Notes under the pieces: model-generated
What the model was told of the DNA's origin: nothing
What the model saw: only the letters and a program-made list of their open reading frames with translations
Databases searched by the model: none
Shown here: positions 32,901-43,927 of the stretch, piece by piece
Numbering within the stretch: the first letter of the stretch is position 1
How the letters are laid out: every line of letters starts with the position of its first letter
From: Monocercomonoides exilis
Taxonomy: Eukaryota > Preaxostyla > Oxymonadida > Polymastigidae
NCBI GenBank assembly: GCA_001643675.2
Contig: LSRY02000006.1
Location: forward strand, 250,501-314,500
Direction: 5' to 3'
DNA length: 64,000 bases
Position numbers and translations under genes: made by a program

Positions 32901-35485
32901 GAGAGAAAAGAAATGCATTTCTTTCTCTCTGTATATGTGCATGTGTTACAATTCAATGGAAGAATTCAGAAATGGGCAGAAACGGCACATGGCCCATTCA
33001 AGATTTATCTGGAATCGCTTTTGTTCGTTTGCTTCAACTCTTTTTGAAGGCTGATTCTCTCTCACTCTTGCACAAAATGCTTCGATACCGTCTTTGATTC
33101 AAGATTGTCGAGATTATTTATTTTAATGGATTTTTCTGTGGAAGTGCAAAAAGACATGAGGAATGGAATGGCAGGAAAGAAGCAGCACTGGGAAATGAAG
33201 GGTTGCTCCAAGCCTATGAACAGGAAAAGGATGGATGGTGATGTGAAGACATTCAAATGGAACAGGGAAAAAAAAAATAGGAAAGTCAAAAACAAAAGCC
33301 ATTTGGCACAAAACATCAAAAAAAGAAAAGAAAAAATATAAGGAATGCTGCGACGCGATGTGCATCAAGCAGACAGAAATACGAGAAAAATGGGCAGTTG
33401 AAGAGTCAGTCCCACTTTGATCGTGCCCTGCTGCTAGTTGCGATTTCCAAGCATTTCGCTTTCGCTGCAAGCAAGTTCACTCGATGCACCTCTGCCAGAC
33501 TGCTGGCTGTCCGTTGTGCGATCGATGGCATCTGAGGCTGTGAGGACCATCGCTCCCAGCGGAAAATGCAGGAAGAGCTCTCTTTTGAGGGTTGCGAGGG
33601 ATGGGCGCTTCTGCGAAAGGCTGTTGAGGCAGTTTTCAACCACAGAGCAGAACGACGATCGCTCCGCGCTGCCCAGGGCTGGCCTCTCCCCATTCACGAT
33701 CTTCTGCCCTGCCACCTCTGCCTCATAATCACCAAACGGAATCTGGAGCGTCAGGCACTCCCACAACATCATCCCGATCGAGAAGGCAACCGACTCCTTG
33801 GTTGCTCCCATCTTCTTGTTGATCAGCAGCTCAGGCGCCTTCCACCTTAGGCACTCCTTTTTGAAGTCATCCTCATCCTCAAAGGCAGACGAGGGAAGAG
33901 AGTCTTCATTGTCATCATTATCACTTGCAGAAGTCACAACAGTTGACGAGGAGATGGATGATGAATCCGAATCATCATCAGACAATAAGTCAGAATGCAT
34001 CACGATGCAGATGACCATGTGCTCCGAGAACAATACAATGTGAGGACTGAGGTTGGATAATGATTGGAGAGGGTTTTCCATCTCGTCAAATGAGTGAAGA
34101 GCTCCATTTGCCACCCAGAAAAGAATCTGAGCAGCGGTTTGCTCCCTCTCCTGCAGAGTGCCAATCGCCATCTCTTTTGTCTTATTCCTTCCGTGCAGCA
34201 GCATGAACAGCGAATCCCTCAAGTCCACAATCAGCTTCTCATGAGGAGACGAACATGCCATTGCATCCACCAGATTCGACATGGATGAGGTGGTTGGACA
34301 CAGACTCTCCACTCGAACAAAAGTTGAATCAGAATCAGCTGTTGAAGTGGATGAGATGGATGGTGAAGGAGTTCTCTTCCTTGTTTCCTCTTCTTCTTCC
34401 TCTTCTTCTTCCTCTTTCTCATCAACCTTCTCCAGTGCCCATTGAGGGATCTTGTCTGAATCTCTGCCCAGAATGTATTCAGTCGATCCGCTCTCAGATA
34501 AAAGATGCTCCGATGACTCTGAATGCTGCATCTGCTTCCCATACACCCTCTTCTTCATTCTCTCTTCATTCTTCTTTTCTGCCTCTCTCTCAGCTCTTCT
34601 CCACTGCTCCTCTGGTGACATCTCCATCGTCACCATCTCAAACGCCTTCGGATCCTTTCTGATGTTATCATTCACAATCTCTCTCAGATCTTCTGCTTCA
34701 TTCTTAACCTTTCTCCATCGGATGACAAACATAATAAATCCAATGAGAACAATCAAAAACAAAACAGTTAATATAACAACAATAATTGGCCAAATCGATT
34801 TCCCTTCTTTTCCTCCTTCAGCAATCCTTTCATCTCCCTTCGACTCAACCTCGCTCCTGTTCTTCAGGATGAATGACTCAGTTGCCGAGGGAGAATGGCC
34901 ATCTCCAAACAAGATGCACACCCTCACTTCCGCACTCGCCTCTGCTCCTCTGACCATCTCCAACCCAGTTGTGCCACGAACTTCCTCTTCACTCACAAAT
35001 CCAGACTCACTTATCTCGTGAGTCTCCATCTGCTCCACATCCCCCACCGACGAAACAACCCGAAACGACAGGTTGCATGGCAGAAGAAGTGCGCCCCTGA
35101 ACACAACATCCAGCACCTCTTCCTTCTCCTCTGTCTCCACCCTTCGCAGTGTGGGAACGAACAATGGCGATGCTCGCTCCTCAACAATCCCCATCAAACT
35201 GCATCCATCATTCAGAATCCACATCGATGAATCATCTTTCACTCCGTCTCCTCCCTTCAAGCTCATGATATTCAGCTGAGCAGAATCCGAACACAATATG
35301 TTTCTCCGAGCTGAGGGATATTTTCCAATCGATGGGTTGTTGTTCGCAAACTCTCCTTTCTCAATCTCCACATTTCCTCCACTCACTGACAATCCTCCTT
35401 CACTGGAATTTGCAAATGCTGAATCCTTGAATTTTGCTGTGCAATCTGAAAAGTCCACCAATGAGCCATTCCATTTGCAAATGTT
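29991..35485. repeat. Palindrome right arm
   Basis: Reverse-complement copy of 28956-29822 followed directly by 19560-24183. It lacks the 4.8-kb insertion. It includes a run of 12 G at about 30306-30317, where the left arm has a shorter, interrupted run. Confidence 0.93.
30856..33433. other. 3' flank of gene C inside the palindrome; no supported gene
   Basis: Mirror of 21608-24183. The longest ORF (31590-32150, minus, 186 codons) is broken in the other arm by one base, and nothing in it is recognisable. It presumably contains the gene C 3' untranslated region. Confidence 0.5.
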
Positions 35486-38400
35486 CGTTTTTTCATTCAT
35501 TGATACGTTTGAATTTCTCAAAGATTTATCTCCATTGAACAAGCAAGATTCTATCGAAATATCTGAGCAATGAGAAAAAGAGGCATAACTTCCAATATTA
35601 GCTTTGGATGACATATTTTCAACTGACAAGCTGTTCATTTCGATCTGATGTGAGCTGCCTTCAACATAAATGACTCCTGAATAATCTGATTTGCCAGTGA
35701 TTGCAGAAAATGAACCAAGAAACATCGATAGATGTTTTCGAAATTCAGTTGCTATTGAGTTTTGCTGATGAAACTGGCTGGAAACTGCAATCACATATCC
35801 ATCATCCAACTGGATATCACGAGCCGAAATGTTTGCAAGAGTGCAATTTCCGCTACTGCCAGATATTTGCAGGCAGTTCTGTGAAACATCAAGCGAAGCT
35901 AACAACAAGCTGGAGCAGTTCAGAGCACCACCACTGCATGCCGCAACGCATGAACAGTCCAAAAGTGAAACTGTCACATCGAAAAGCACACATTCTCCAT
36001 CTGAGCACAAAAACACACACTCTGCTTTGGCACGATTTAATTCGTCTGAGGTGCTGACAACCGACCGGCTCATTTCGAAATAGCCTGAGCTTATCTCCAA
36101 GAGACACAGATGGGCAAATGAATCTGAGAATGGAAGAGTGATGTTCAGCATCTCAATCTTCACCCTTTCCCACGCTCTCATCAAGCTGTTTCTCGTTGGA
36201 GCAATTCCACCAACAAGAACAATCCTTCCTCCTTCGTATGAGCGCGGTCTCATTGATACATCAGTCAGATCCACTTCTTCTTGGAGAACACATTCCGTAT
36301 CAATAACGAGCATGGGCACATCATCAGTCACAACATGGCTGAGCCCATATCCCAGAGACAAGCAAGGCACTTTTGTGGTTCCACACTTCCTGCTGTTTTC
36401 ACCATTCTTGTTATTTGCCGAAGAAACGAATATCATTGAGGACTGATACACCACAATGAAATCCATCAGATCAATCTCGCTCTGATGCTTGTCATCAATG
36501 CCCCAGATGGCGTTGACACGGTTGTAGTATCCCTCTCTCAGATCCATCGCAAACTGGCTCTCATTAACTTGAGCAGAAATGTCTCTGCATTCGATGAAGA
36601 TATCCTTTCCAGTCTTTGCGCTGTTGGAGTCGAAGCTGGAGTTCTTGAACACAAACTTCAATGATCCTTCCTCTTTCGCACATAGATACACTCCACCTCC
36701 TCTGCCAGCTGACGACGAGCATCCGCATTGAACCACATTTGAGCTGCTCAACTTGAACACCCCATCAGACGCCAAGTTCACAAAAATCGCTCCTCCTTTC
36801 TCAGATTCGGGCGATCTGCAAAACTCGAATGTGGAGCCATTGATATCCAGTGAAAGAGGAACATTTGAAGAGCTTTTGACAACACAGCTGCCATCATCTG
36901 AACGGACAACTGAGGAAAATAGTGAGCCATCCATAGAGATATGTGCTTGTTCAGCATTTGTGTTTCTCTCTTGCTGCTCCACATTCACAACACATCCGCA
37001 ATCAGACGAAAGTTCCTTCACATCCATTCCATCAAAATTGCACAAGCATCCAGAGTTGATGCAAAACAAATCTTTTCTCACGCTTGCCTTCACTTTCAAC
37101 TTCTTCACAAAAAACTCTCCACTGCTCATCATCGCAAACAACACGTCTGCTCTGAATGATGCCCCTGCACTATCTGCTGATGTTTCGAAGGAACAGTCCT
37201 CCAGTGATAGGATGCCTTGGATATTTTTTATCACACGCACACTCGACCCTTCTTCCACTTTTCTCATCTTCAGAGCAAGATCAACCACAGACAGCTTGTG
37301 GGCATTAGAAAAGAAGCAAATCTCATTGCTTTCATTGGCTGTCTCAAACAACAAAGAAGATGCCTCTTCCAGCGCCATCTTCACTGATGATTTTATTGTG
37401 AAATTCGAAACATCATATTGATCCGTGACTGCTGCTGCTTGATCGATGAGAATGATTTTTTCTTGTTTTGTCTGATCTATCTGGCCAAAACCTTTCCAAA
37501 ATGATCTGCATGCAATGAACTCGCTCCCACACCGCTTCACATCGAATCCAGATGATGAAACAAACACAGTATCGCTCTTGAAGCTGATCAAGAACACAAA
37601 CAAATCCACATTGTTTTGGAATCTATCGCTTCCAACAAACAGATCTGGATTGTCCTTGAGCTGTTCATAATCGAAGGCAAATACATCCTCTGTAACTGTT
37701 GTATTCAGATCAGATGCTTGCATGAAAATGTTTTTGCCCAATGCAGCTTCATTGGCTTCAAAGACAGAGGATATGATGGATAACGGTTTCTCTTCCAATG
37801 AGTCCGTGCTGTTCAAGAACATAAATCCACCCATTCCCTCCTTTGCTTCGCACACACACTTGCAAGCTGTTGTCTCATTGATTGCAGCGTTGTTACTATT
37901 CGTCAAGCACACACACAGTGCCCCTCCCTCTACACTTCCTGATGTGCACACTTTTGAAATGTTACAGTTGCTGAGCTGCACCGATCCGCATGCAACAAAT
38001 GGTGTTTGGAAAAAGCGGAAAATGGAAACAGAACAGTTGAACAACGAAAGTGATCCGCTTGTCACGTGCACAAGCTGATATGCAATTTCCCCTTCTCTCT
38101 CCACATTGAATGATGAAGATTGGAAATCCAGCATGCCAGATGGGGAGCTGGATTCAAAAACAATAGTTTGGCCGTTTTCGAATGCTTGAGGCATCAAAAG
38201 TGATATTGAGTGCAATGTGAGAGACATTGTGCTGCTGAACACAGATGTTTCTTCTCCTCTTTCAATTTTCGGGTTTATAAAGAGTTCTGCTGTTTTATCT
38301 GTCGAAGATGAAATCGTGAGGAATGAATAAAGATCGTATGAATCATTCACCATTGCACTCCCATTGATGCGTATCTCCCTTTCACGAGTTTCAGGAACCA

Positions 38401-41400
38401 GATTTTGAAATCCTCTCCAAAGCGATTGACAAGGGTGTTCTGAGCTTCCGCAACCCAGAACATCCAACCCTGTTGGCGACACCTTCACCACTTCAAATTT
38501 CCCTTGAACCAAAAACAACATCAAGTTCACATTTTCGTTCTTGAAATTCACATTGTCAGTCCCCATCATTTCCACTGTGCCATTTTCTCCATCTCCACTC
38601 AATCTTGCAAATCGCTCTGAAGTGACTGAGTTGTTCAAATCAAAACAGCTGATGAACGCATCTTTTCCAAATTTTGCCTTGTTATTCCCAAAAGAACAAT
38701 CCATTACCGAGAATGTTCTTGAATGTTGTTCTGTGAATTCAAAGAAGAATCCTCCTCCTTTCATTTCCATTTCATCAACAGTGCAGCTCTGCAAAGAAAT
38801 ATTTGCAAATATGAACTCTTCGTTTGTGCAGCCTTTCACACTCACAGCACCTCCATTTCCATTCAAATTCTCGCATGTTCCAAATTTACTGTTTTTTGTG
38901 ATAGATAACGATGCTTTGCCTGAAACACTCACCACTTGCCCATTTTCGACAACACAACTCTCTGCTCTGATGTTTCTCAGCAAAAGGTCAGATCCTTCAC
39001 AACCTTGAATCAGCCCATTTCCTTTGGAGCTGGCATCGCTGATGTTCACATCTTCCATTTCAATAATTCCTTCAGTAACTCTTGCGATTCCCACAGATTC
39101 TGTGAAACTCAGAGTGTTGATGATGACAGTTGTGAAGGATGCCTCAGCCCTTCTGCATTCAAGAAGCCAGAATTCAATCTTGGTGTCTGACCTCTCGCTC
39201 TCATCAAAGATGCAGTTTTTCAGAAACAATGTTCCTGTTTGTGCATTTATCAGCTCGCTTCTGCCTGATTGTGCGAGAAGTGCGAATCTGATATTATTGA
39301 AGATTAGACTGGGCGTTTCCGAACCCTCAGATAACCAAAAATGCCCATTGGTTTCAATGTTCAGCGTTGAATGCTCAGCCTTCCCTCGAACAGTGAGAGA
39401 TTTTCCAGCCCTGTTCACATCACGGTTCAGCTCCGTTGAACCTTGAATGTGCAGCGTGGACTGATTGTCGGTCATCTTTGTGAAGCCAGCGTCCATTGTT
39501 TGGCACGGATACAGATCAGTGCCACACTCAGGAGAATCTGTCCCGTTTGTTGAATCGAGAAATACAATCTCAGCATCAGAGGCAAAGAGATATCTCCGAA
39601 GCGACTCGCCATCAGGCATGCTTCCTGATGTGTCATACACCCACAGCTCCTCCTCTTCCATGTTTTCATCTGCTGATTTGTCAAACAGAGTCGGCTTAAT
39701 CACCTCTCTTGGTGTTGGACAGACAATATAAATGTTCTTTCCCCTCTTTGCCTCATTCTCACTGAACTCGATCATCTTCAGCGAATATTTCGACTTCAGT
39801 GTGTTCAAAATGATATACAGCCCTCCACCAAAGCTGCGTTCACCAAACACTTTGCACTTTGTTGCAGTGTTCCCATCGAATAGAAAAGTTCCATAATCAC
39901 CCACATCCACATGAACACATCCACCGCACATATCTTCCGAAGTAGAATTGCAGATGTCCATTGTGCAGTTTGTTATTTCGATCTTCTCTTTCTCGTTCAC
40001 TCTCCCATTCATCAATCCTCCAAACCCGTTCTGTCTGCTTATCTCACTGAAAGTGCTGTTCTTCATTGTTATATTCGCTGTTCCTTCAAAGCTGAAGAAA
40101 GGATAGTTCATTTGGTTTGTGTTCTGCACTTTCGAGTTTTCCATTCCAAACTCCTGCACCGATTTCACACTCATCATTCCCTTTTCTGAACGAGTTGCGA
40201 TATCTGTGAAATTCGCATCGTTCATGTTGCACTTGACAGCATTATTCGTTCCGCTTCCGTCTAGAACAATCATCTCCACCGAGCCATATCTGGAATTCAA
40301 CACTGAGAAATGCTCGCATTTCAGTTCTCCTCCAAGCACTCCAATCAGACTGAACGAACATGTCAGCCCCGATGCTGCTTCCATTTCCACTTGGCAATCT
40401 GAAATGCACAACCTTTCATTGAGGCACATAAACAGGAATGAAATTGCCTCTCCCAAAGATGAAGGATGCACAAATGATATCTGTTCGATATTCACCTCCT
40501 TGGATGTTTCGATCATTCCTCCGCTTGATCCGCCTCCTCCAGCATCCACTCTGATTTCACTTCTGCTCTCTTTGGCTTTGATACTCATGTTTTTCGTCTT
40601 CAATTCTATCTTGTCCTTGATGTTGAACGAGCTCTCCACCAAGATCACTCCACTGCTCTCTTTGATCAGACTCTCGCTGAACGGGATTGTCAGACAAGGG
40701 AAATCCGCATATCCGCATTTGTAGTAGTCGATCCCAGTTCCAGACACATGTGCAGTTGAGCTCAGCTGACGAAAGAACAGAACCAAGGGGATCACATCCC
40801 TTTTGTTGCTTCCATCAAAGCCTCCAAGCTCCTCAAAAACAGGCATGTCCTCCACAGATGTGTTGAACGAGTGTGCCAAAACTGTTGCCTTTGCAACATT
40901 CTCAAGCACAGGTGCCTCCATGAATATGTTGCTTCCTCCTTTAGGAGCTGAACACAACGTGAACAGCACATTCTTGATGATCACATTTTGTGCCCCTTCA
41001 CTCAGCAACAGCATTATCCCTCCACCATACCCTCCTTTCCCTCCATTTTCTTTCGAGCTGCATTCTTCAATGGCTGTCTCTGCAGACGATGTGTTCCCCA
41101 CCTGCACATTCCCTCCTGCTTCCACAGAAATATGGAGGCCGCCTCCGTTCCATCCTTCGCAAACACATTTTTTCATGCTTCCGCCTTCGATTACCACACT
41201 TCCGCCATTCCCCACAGTGCATTCCACAGCACCTCCGTTGTTGCTGCTGCGCTCAATATTCTCGATATTTGTGTTGTTCAAAGTCAGAGCTTGGATAAAT
41301 GCTGTCTGGATTGCAACACAGTTGGATTTGGCCACTGATGTGAATGATGAATCTCTCACAGTCAGCTCTGCCGTGGAGGTGGTTGCTGCGATCAGACTGC

Positions 41401-43927
41401 TTCCTGTCAGAGTTGTTGCATTTGTGATGGTTGCTTTATCAATCAGCGTTTGAGAAGAGCCACTGCAGCTCACAATGCAAGCAGCCACATAAGCAATGTT
41501 CTTGAAAGAGCAATCACTGATTGTGATATCTCCCGACTCTGCTGCGATCAACGAGAATGAATGGGATTCCACTGCTTCTTGAGGTTCAAATTCACAATTC
41601 TCCACACGCGTGCTCCCTGATCCTTTGTGATGCATAAGCGAGGAATGTGCCTGGATTGCTGTTGGCAGCTTGAAGGCAATGCTATTTATGATCACTGAAA
41701 AGCCCAAGGAAATACTCGAGCAAAACAAACCTGCTTCTGGTGATTTTGCACCTTGCACAATCACGACGCTCCTTTCAGCCACTCCGCCGATTGTGTGTGT
41801 TTTTTCTCCATCTGCAACAACGCTTTCAGCCAGAGTGAAAAGAGGTGAAAGAATAACATTGCTTTTGCTTCCGTTCTGTCTTTTGAACGAAAATGAGATA
41901 GATCTGCATGGATATGTATCAAATCCACAGGGTGCCACATCTTGACCTGTTTCCGATGCACACACCTCATTTGTGATGACACGATAAAAATAGACAAGAG
42001 GTATTGCATGGACTTTGTCTGCTCCATCATATCCTCTCATTGAATCATCTGTCAGATCTGCAGAGCCAGCAACAAACGGGAGCGTTTTGTTTGTGAGGGT
42101 ATTTGTGAGATTCGGCGACTGAATGAACAAATCCTTTCCGATTGCAGCGCTGTTTGGATGCTCGAGAGAAGATACAGGAGAAGCGATTGAGAACAAATCA
42201 TCGCTGTCGCTGCTGCAATACAGGCATATCCCACCCCCATAACCCTTTCCCAGTAATCCTTCAGGAGCTGTGCACGAGTGAAACGTGCATTCAGAGACTG
42301 TCAGCCCACATTTTGCATCCTCTGTTCCGCATATCGCACCTCCACAGCTTTCATCTTCCTGAACAGAGCAGCTGTCGAAGGAGCAGTTCGTGATCATCAT
42401 CGATTTGAAATTTTCACTTATTCCCTTCACATTTATGCAAGAGCCATTGCCACTTGTTCGAATTTCGCTTGCGAATGAAGTATTCCTCACTTTCAGTGAT
42501 TGGCCATTGGTCCATTGCACACAACAGCCATCAGCATAGCTCCCTTCCTCAAAAACGCTGTTTTTTATTTCTGATGATTTTCCTGACGATAAACAAAAAA
42601 AATCACCTTTGTTTCTCACTGTGAGCTGTTTGCATATGAGTCCTTTTGCGTCGATAGATGTTTCATCTCCACTCACACAAATAAGCCCAGAAGGAGCAGG
42701 AAATGACAGATCAGCTGTGAGTTGTTGAATGTGAAAATTGCTGATTGAAAAAGTCCCTTTTCTGATTTCAGCAAATGAATTTGTCAGAACTGAATCATCA
42801 ATCTCCATCTTTAACGAACAATCTGAAATTGACAGAGATGGACCGAGACCCACAAGAAGTGAACGAAATGAAAACTCTTGTTGGTCACAAAGCATGAAGC
42901 AGATATTTTGGAAGAGAGATGAAGAAGCACATGTTATGAATCCATCTCCTTCAACGGGTGCAACTGGTTTGAATGAAATGGATGTGTTTTCTTGCTCGCA
43001 GCAGATATTCCAAGCGAAACCATCAAGTGTCATCTCTTCGTTCCAGACAAACTGAGAATGAAGGGATAGCAATCTATCTGCATCTGAAAATCTCAATGAT
43101 ACTGCATGCTTTAATGTTGAGCACGGATAACTGACATATCCGCATCCACTGAAATCTCTGTTGTTTGGTCCTCCCACATGTACTGGAGGCACAAAAGCCC
43201 CACTCAGATACAACCTCAGCGGAATCAAATGCGATGGATCGTTGTTTTCGAAACCCATCAAATCGTCATCCAGCATCCCATTTCGTCCGAATTTGATAGT
43301 ATTTTCATTCACACACGTTCCCAGATTCACTGCTTCCACAAACACATTCTTCCCTTTCCAGGCATTGCATCGCTCAAATGATAGGGCATTGAGAATAAAC
43401 AGTGGTTCATCTGAGCACACCTTGATATAGAGTGCCCCACCTTTTCCCTTCGATTGATCATCTGTTGGAACACAACATTCATTGAAGTTAACAGCAACAT
43501 CCTGCCCAACAGTGAACATGCTGTTTGTTTTCAGAGCAACAAACATGGCTCCTCCGTTCCCCTGTTGACAGCTGCAGTTCCTGAAAGTCACATTGTCGAA
43601 ACTGACAATCTCTTGCTCTTCAACCTCCATCTCCATAATACCTCCATTTCCACTTTTCCGAGAGATACTTTCCATCAGCACGTTCTTCATTCCCAACTGG
43701 TCTGGAGCTTGGAATGCAATGAGAGGCAAAGTATCCACAGCTATTTCGGATATCGTGCAGCTGGATAAACCAAGATAACCATTTTGAACATTGAGCAAAG
43801 AAACAGAATGAACAACATTATTGCTTGCCTCAGATCCAAAAATGAGGATGTTTTCGAGTTGAATCCTTCCCTGTGGATGTGCCAGAGCAGCCAATGAATA
43901 AAATACAGTCAGTGAGGAGGATGGTGG
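33434..43927 (-). CDS. Surface-protein gene C, main part: beta-helix ectodomain, TM helix and pseudokinase tail
   Basis: A frame open from 43927 to the stop at 33434 (about 3497 codons) continues the protein begun in 43909-45825 but in a different frame. The ectodomain has many beta-helix turns with Cys, GG and N-x-S/T, punctuated by seven CGxxxxPC-type signatures roughly every 1.0-1.2 kb (nt ~43135, 41920, 40715, 39515, 38440, 37525, 36380). After the SARRNILCSDSAQLNI block the protein is nearly identical to gene B: TM helix (about 34797-34715), RWRKVKNEAEDL linker, poly-Glu, then a kinase-like region with RWKAPELL and FSIGMMLWECL but no HRD or DFG. A predicted type-I membrane protein with an inactive-kinase tail. 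It is the largest of the three paralogues here. There is no ATG at the start of this frame, so it depends on the upstream part through a frameshift or splice. Confidence 0.85.
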   Translation of the reverse strand, partial: PPSSSLTVFYSLAALAHPQGRIQLENILIFGSEASNNVVHSVSLLNVQNGYLGLSSCTISEIAVDTLPLIAFQAPDQLGMKNVLMESISRKSGNGGIMEMEVEEQEIVSFDNVTFRNCSCQQGNGGAMFVALKTNSMFTVGQDVAVNFNECCVPTDDQSKGKGGALYIKVCSDEPLFILNALSFERCNAWKGKNVFVEAVNLGTCVNENTIKFGRNGMLDDDLMGFENNDPSHLIPLRLYLSGAFVPPVHVGGPNNRDFSGCGYVSYPCSTLKHAVSLRFSDADRLLSLHSQFVWNEEMTLDGFAWNICCEQENTSISFKPVAPVEGDGFITCASSSLFQNICFMLCDQQEFSFRSLLVGLGPSLSISDCSLKMEIDDSVLTNSFAEIRKGTFSISNFHIQQLTADLSFPAPSGLICVSGDETSIDAKGLICKQLTVRNKGDFFCLSSGKSSEIKNSVFEEGSYADGCCVQWTNGQSLKVRNTSFASEIRTSGNGSCINVKGISENFKSMMITNCSFDSCSVQEDESCGGAICGTEDAKCGLTVSECTFHSCTAPEGLLGKGYGGGICLYCSSDSDDLFSIASPVSSLEHPNSAAIGKDLFIQSPNLTNTLTNKTLPFVAGSADLTDDSMRGYDGADKVHAIPLVYFYRVITNEVCASETGQDVAPCGFDTYPCRSISFSFKRQNGSKSNVILSPLFTLAESVVADGEKTHTIGGVAERSVVIVQGAKSPEAGLFCSSISLGFSVIINSIAFKLPTAIQAHSSLMHHKGSGSTRVENCEFEPQEAVESHSFSLIAAESGDITISDCSFKNIAYVAACIVSCSGSSQTLIDKATITNATTLTGSSLIAATTSTAELTVRDSSFTSVAKSNCVAIQTAFIQALTLNNTNIENIERSSNNGGAVECTVGNGGSVVIEGGSMKKCVCEGWNGGGLHISVEAGGNVQVGNTSSAETAIEECSSKENGGKGGYGGGIMLLLSEGAQNVIIKNVLFTLCSAPKGGSNIFMEAPVLENVAKATVLAHSFNTSVEDMPVFEELGGFDGSNKRDVIPLVLFFRQLSSTAHVSGTGIDYYKCGYADFPCLTIPFSESLIKESSGVILVESSFNIKDKIELKTKNMSIKAKESRSEIRVDAGGGGSSGGMIETSKEVNIEQISFVHPSSLGEAISFLFMCLNERLCISDCQVEMEAASGLTCSFSLIGVLGGELKCEHFSVLNSRYGSVEMIVLDGSGTNNAVKCNMNDANFTDIATRSEKGMMSVKSVQEFGMENSKVQNTNQMNYPFFSFEGTANITMKNSTFSEISRQNGFGGLMNGRVNEKEKIEITNCTMDICNSTSEDMCGGCVHVDVGDYGTFLFDGNTATKCKVFGERSFGGGLYIILNTLKSKYSLKMIEFSENEAKRGKNIYIVCPTPREVIKPTLFDKSADENMEEEELWVYDTSGSMPDGESLRRYLFASDAEIVFLDSTNGTDSPECGTDLYPCQTMDAGFTKMTDNQSTLHIQGSTELNRDVNRAGKSLTVRGKAEHSTLNIETNGHFWLSEGSETPSLIFNNIRFALLAQSGRSELINAQTGTLFLKNCIFDESERSDTKIEFWLLECRRAEASFTTVIINTLSFTESVGIARVTEGIIEMEDVNISDASSKGNGLIQGCEGSDLLLRNIRAESCVVENGQVVSVSGKASLSITKNSKFGTCENLNGNGGAVSVKGCTNEEFIFANISLQSCTVDEMEMKGGGFFFEFTEQHSRTFSVMDCSFGNNKAKFGKDAFISCFDLNNSVTSERFARLSGDGENGTVEMMGTDNVNFKNENVNLMLFLVQGKFEVVKVSPTGLDVLGCGSSEHPCQSLWRGFQNLVPETREREIRINGSAMVNDSYDLYSFLTISSSTDKTAELFINPKIERGEETSVFSSTMSLTLHSISLLMPQAFENGQTIVFESSSPSGMLDFQSSSFNVEREGEIAYQLVHVTSGSLSLFNCSVSIFRFFQTPFVACGSVQLSNCNISKVCTSGSVEGGALCVCLTNSNNAAINETTACKCVCEAKEGMGGFMFLNSTDSLEEKPLSIISSVFEANEAALGKNIFMQASDLNTTVTEDVFAFDYEQLKDNPDLFVGSDRFQNNVDLFVFLISFKSDTVFVSSSGFDVKRCGSEFIACRSFWKGFGQIDQTKQEKIILIDQAAAVTDQYDVSNFTIKSSVKMALEEASSLLFETANESNEICFFSNAHKLSVVDLALKMRKVEEGSSVRVIKNIQGILSLEDCSFETSADSAGASFRADVLFAMMSSGEFFVKKLKVKASVRKDLFCINSGCLCNFDGMDVKELSSDCGCVVNVEQQERNTNAEQAHISMDGSLFSSVVRSDDGSCVVKSSSNVPLSLDINGSTFEFCRSPESEKGGAIFVNLASDGVFKLSSSNVVQCGCSSSAGRGGGVYLCAKEEGSLKFVFKNSSFDSNSAKTGKDIFIECRDISAQVNESQFAMDLREGYYNRVNAIWGIDDKHQSEIDLMDFIVVYQSSMIFVSSANNKNGENSRKCGTTKVPCLSLGYGLSHVVTDDVPMLVIDTECVLQEEVDLTDVSMRPRSYEGGRIVLVGGIAPTRNSLMRAWERVKIEMLNITLPFSDSFAHLCLLEISSGYFEMSRSVVSTSDELNRAKAECVFLCSDGECVLFDVTVSLLDCSCVAACSGGALNCSSLLLASLDVSQNCLQISGSSGNCTLANISARDIQLDDGYVIAVSSQFHQQNSIATEFRKHLSMFLGSFSAITGKSDYSGVIYVEGSSHQIEMNSLSVENMSSKANIGSYASFSHCSDISIESCLFNGDKSLRNSNVSMNEKTNICKWNGSLVDFSDCTAKFKDSAFANSSEGGLSVSGGNVEIEKGEFANNNPSIGKYPSARRNILCSDSAQLNIMSLKGGDGVKDDSSMWILNDGCSLMGIVEERASPLFVPTLRRVETEEKEEVLDVVFRGALLLPCNLSFRVVSSVGDVEQMETHEISESGFVSEEEVRGTTGLEMVRGAEASAEVRVCILFGDGHSPSATESFILKNRSEVESKGDERIAEGGKEGKSIWPIIVVILTVLFLIVLIGFIMFVIRWRKVKNEAEDLREIVNDNIRKDPKAFEMVTMEMSPEEQWRRAEREAEKKNEERMKKRVYGKQMQHSESSEHLLSESGSTEYILGRDSDKIPQWALEKVDEKEEEEEEEEEETRKRTPSPSISSTSTADSDSTFVRVESLCPTTSSMSNLVDAMACSSPHEKLIVDLRDSLFMLLHGRNKTKEMAIGTLQEREQTAAQILFWVANGALHSFDEMENPLQSLSNLSPHIVLFSEHMVICIVMHSDLLSDDDSDSSSISSSTVVTSASDNDDNEDSLPSSAFEDEDDFKKECLRWKAPELLINKKMGATKESVAFSIGMMLWECLTLQIPFGDYEAEVAGQKIVNGERPALGSAERSSFCSVVENCLNSLSQKRPSLATLKRELFLHFPLGAMVLTASDAIDRTTDSQQSGRGASSELACSESEMLGNRN

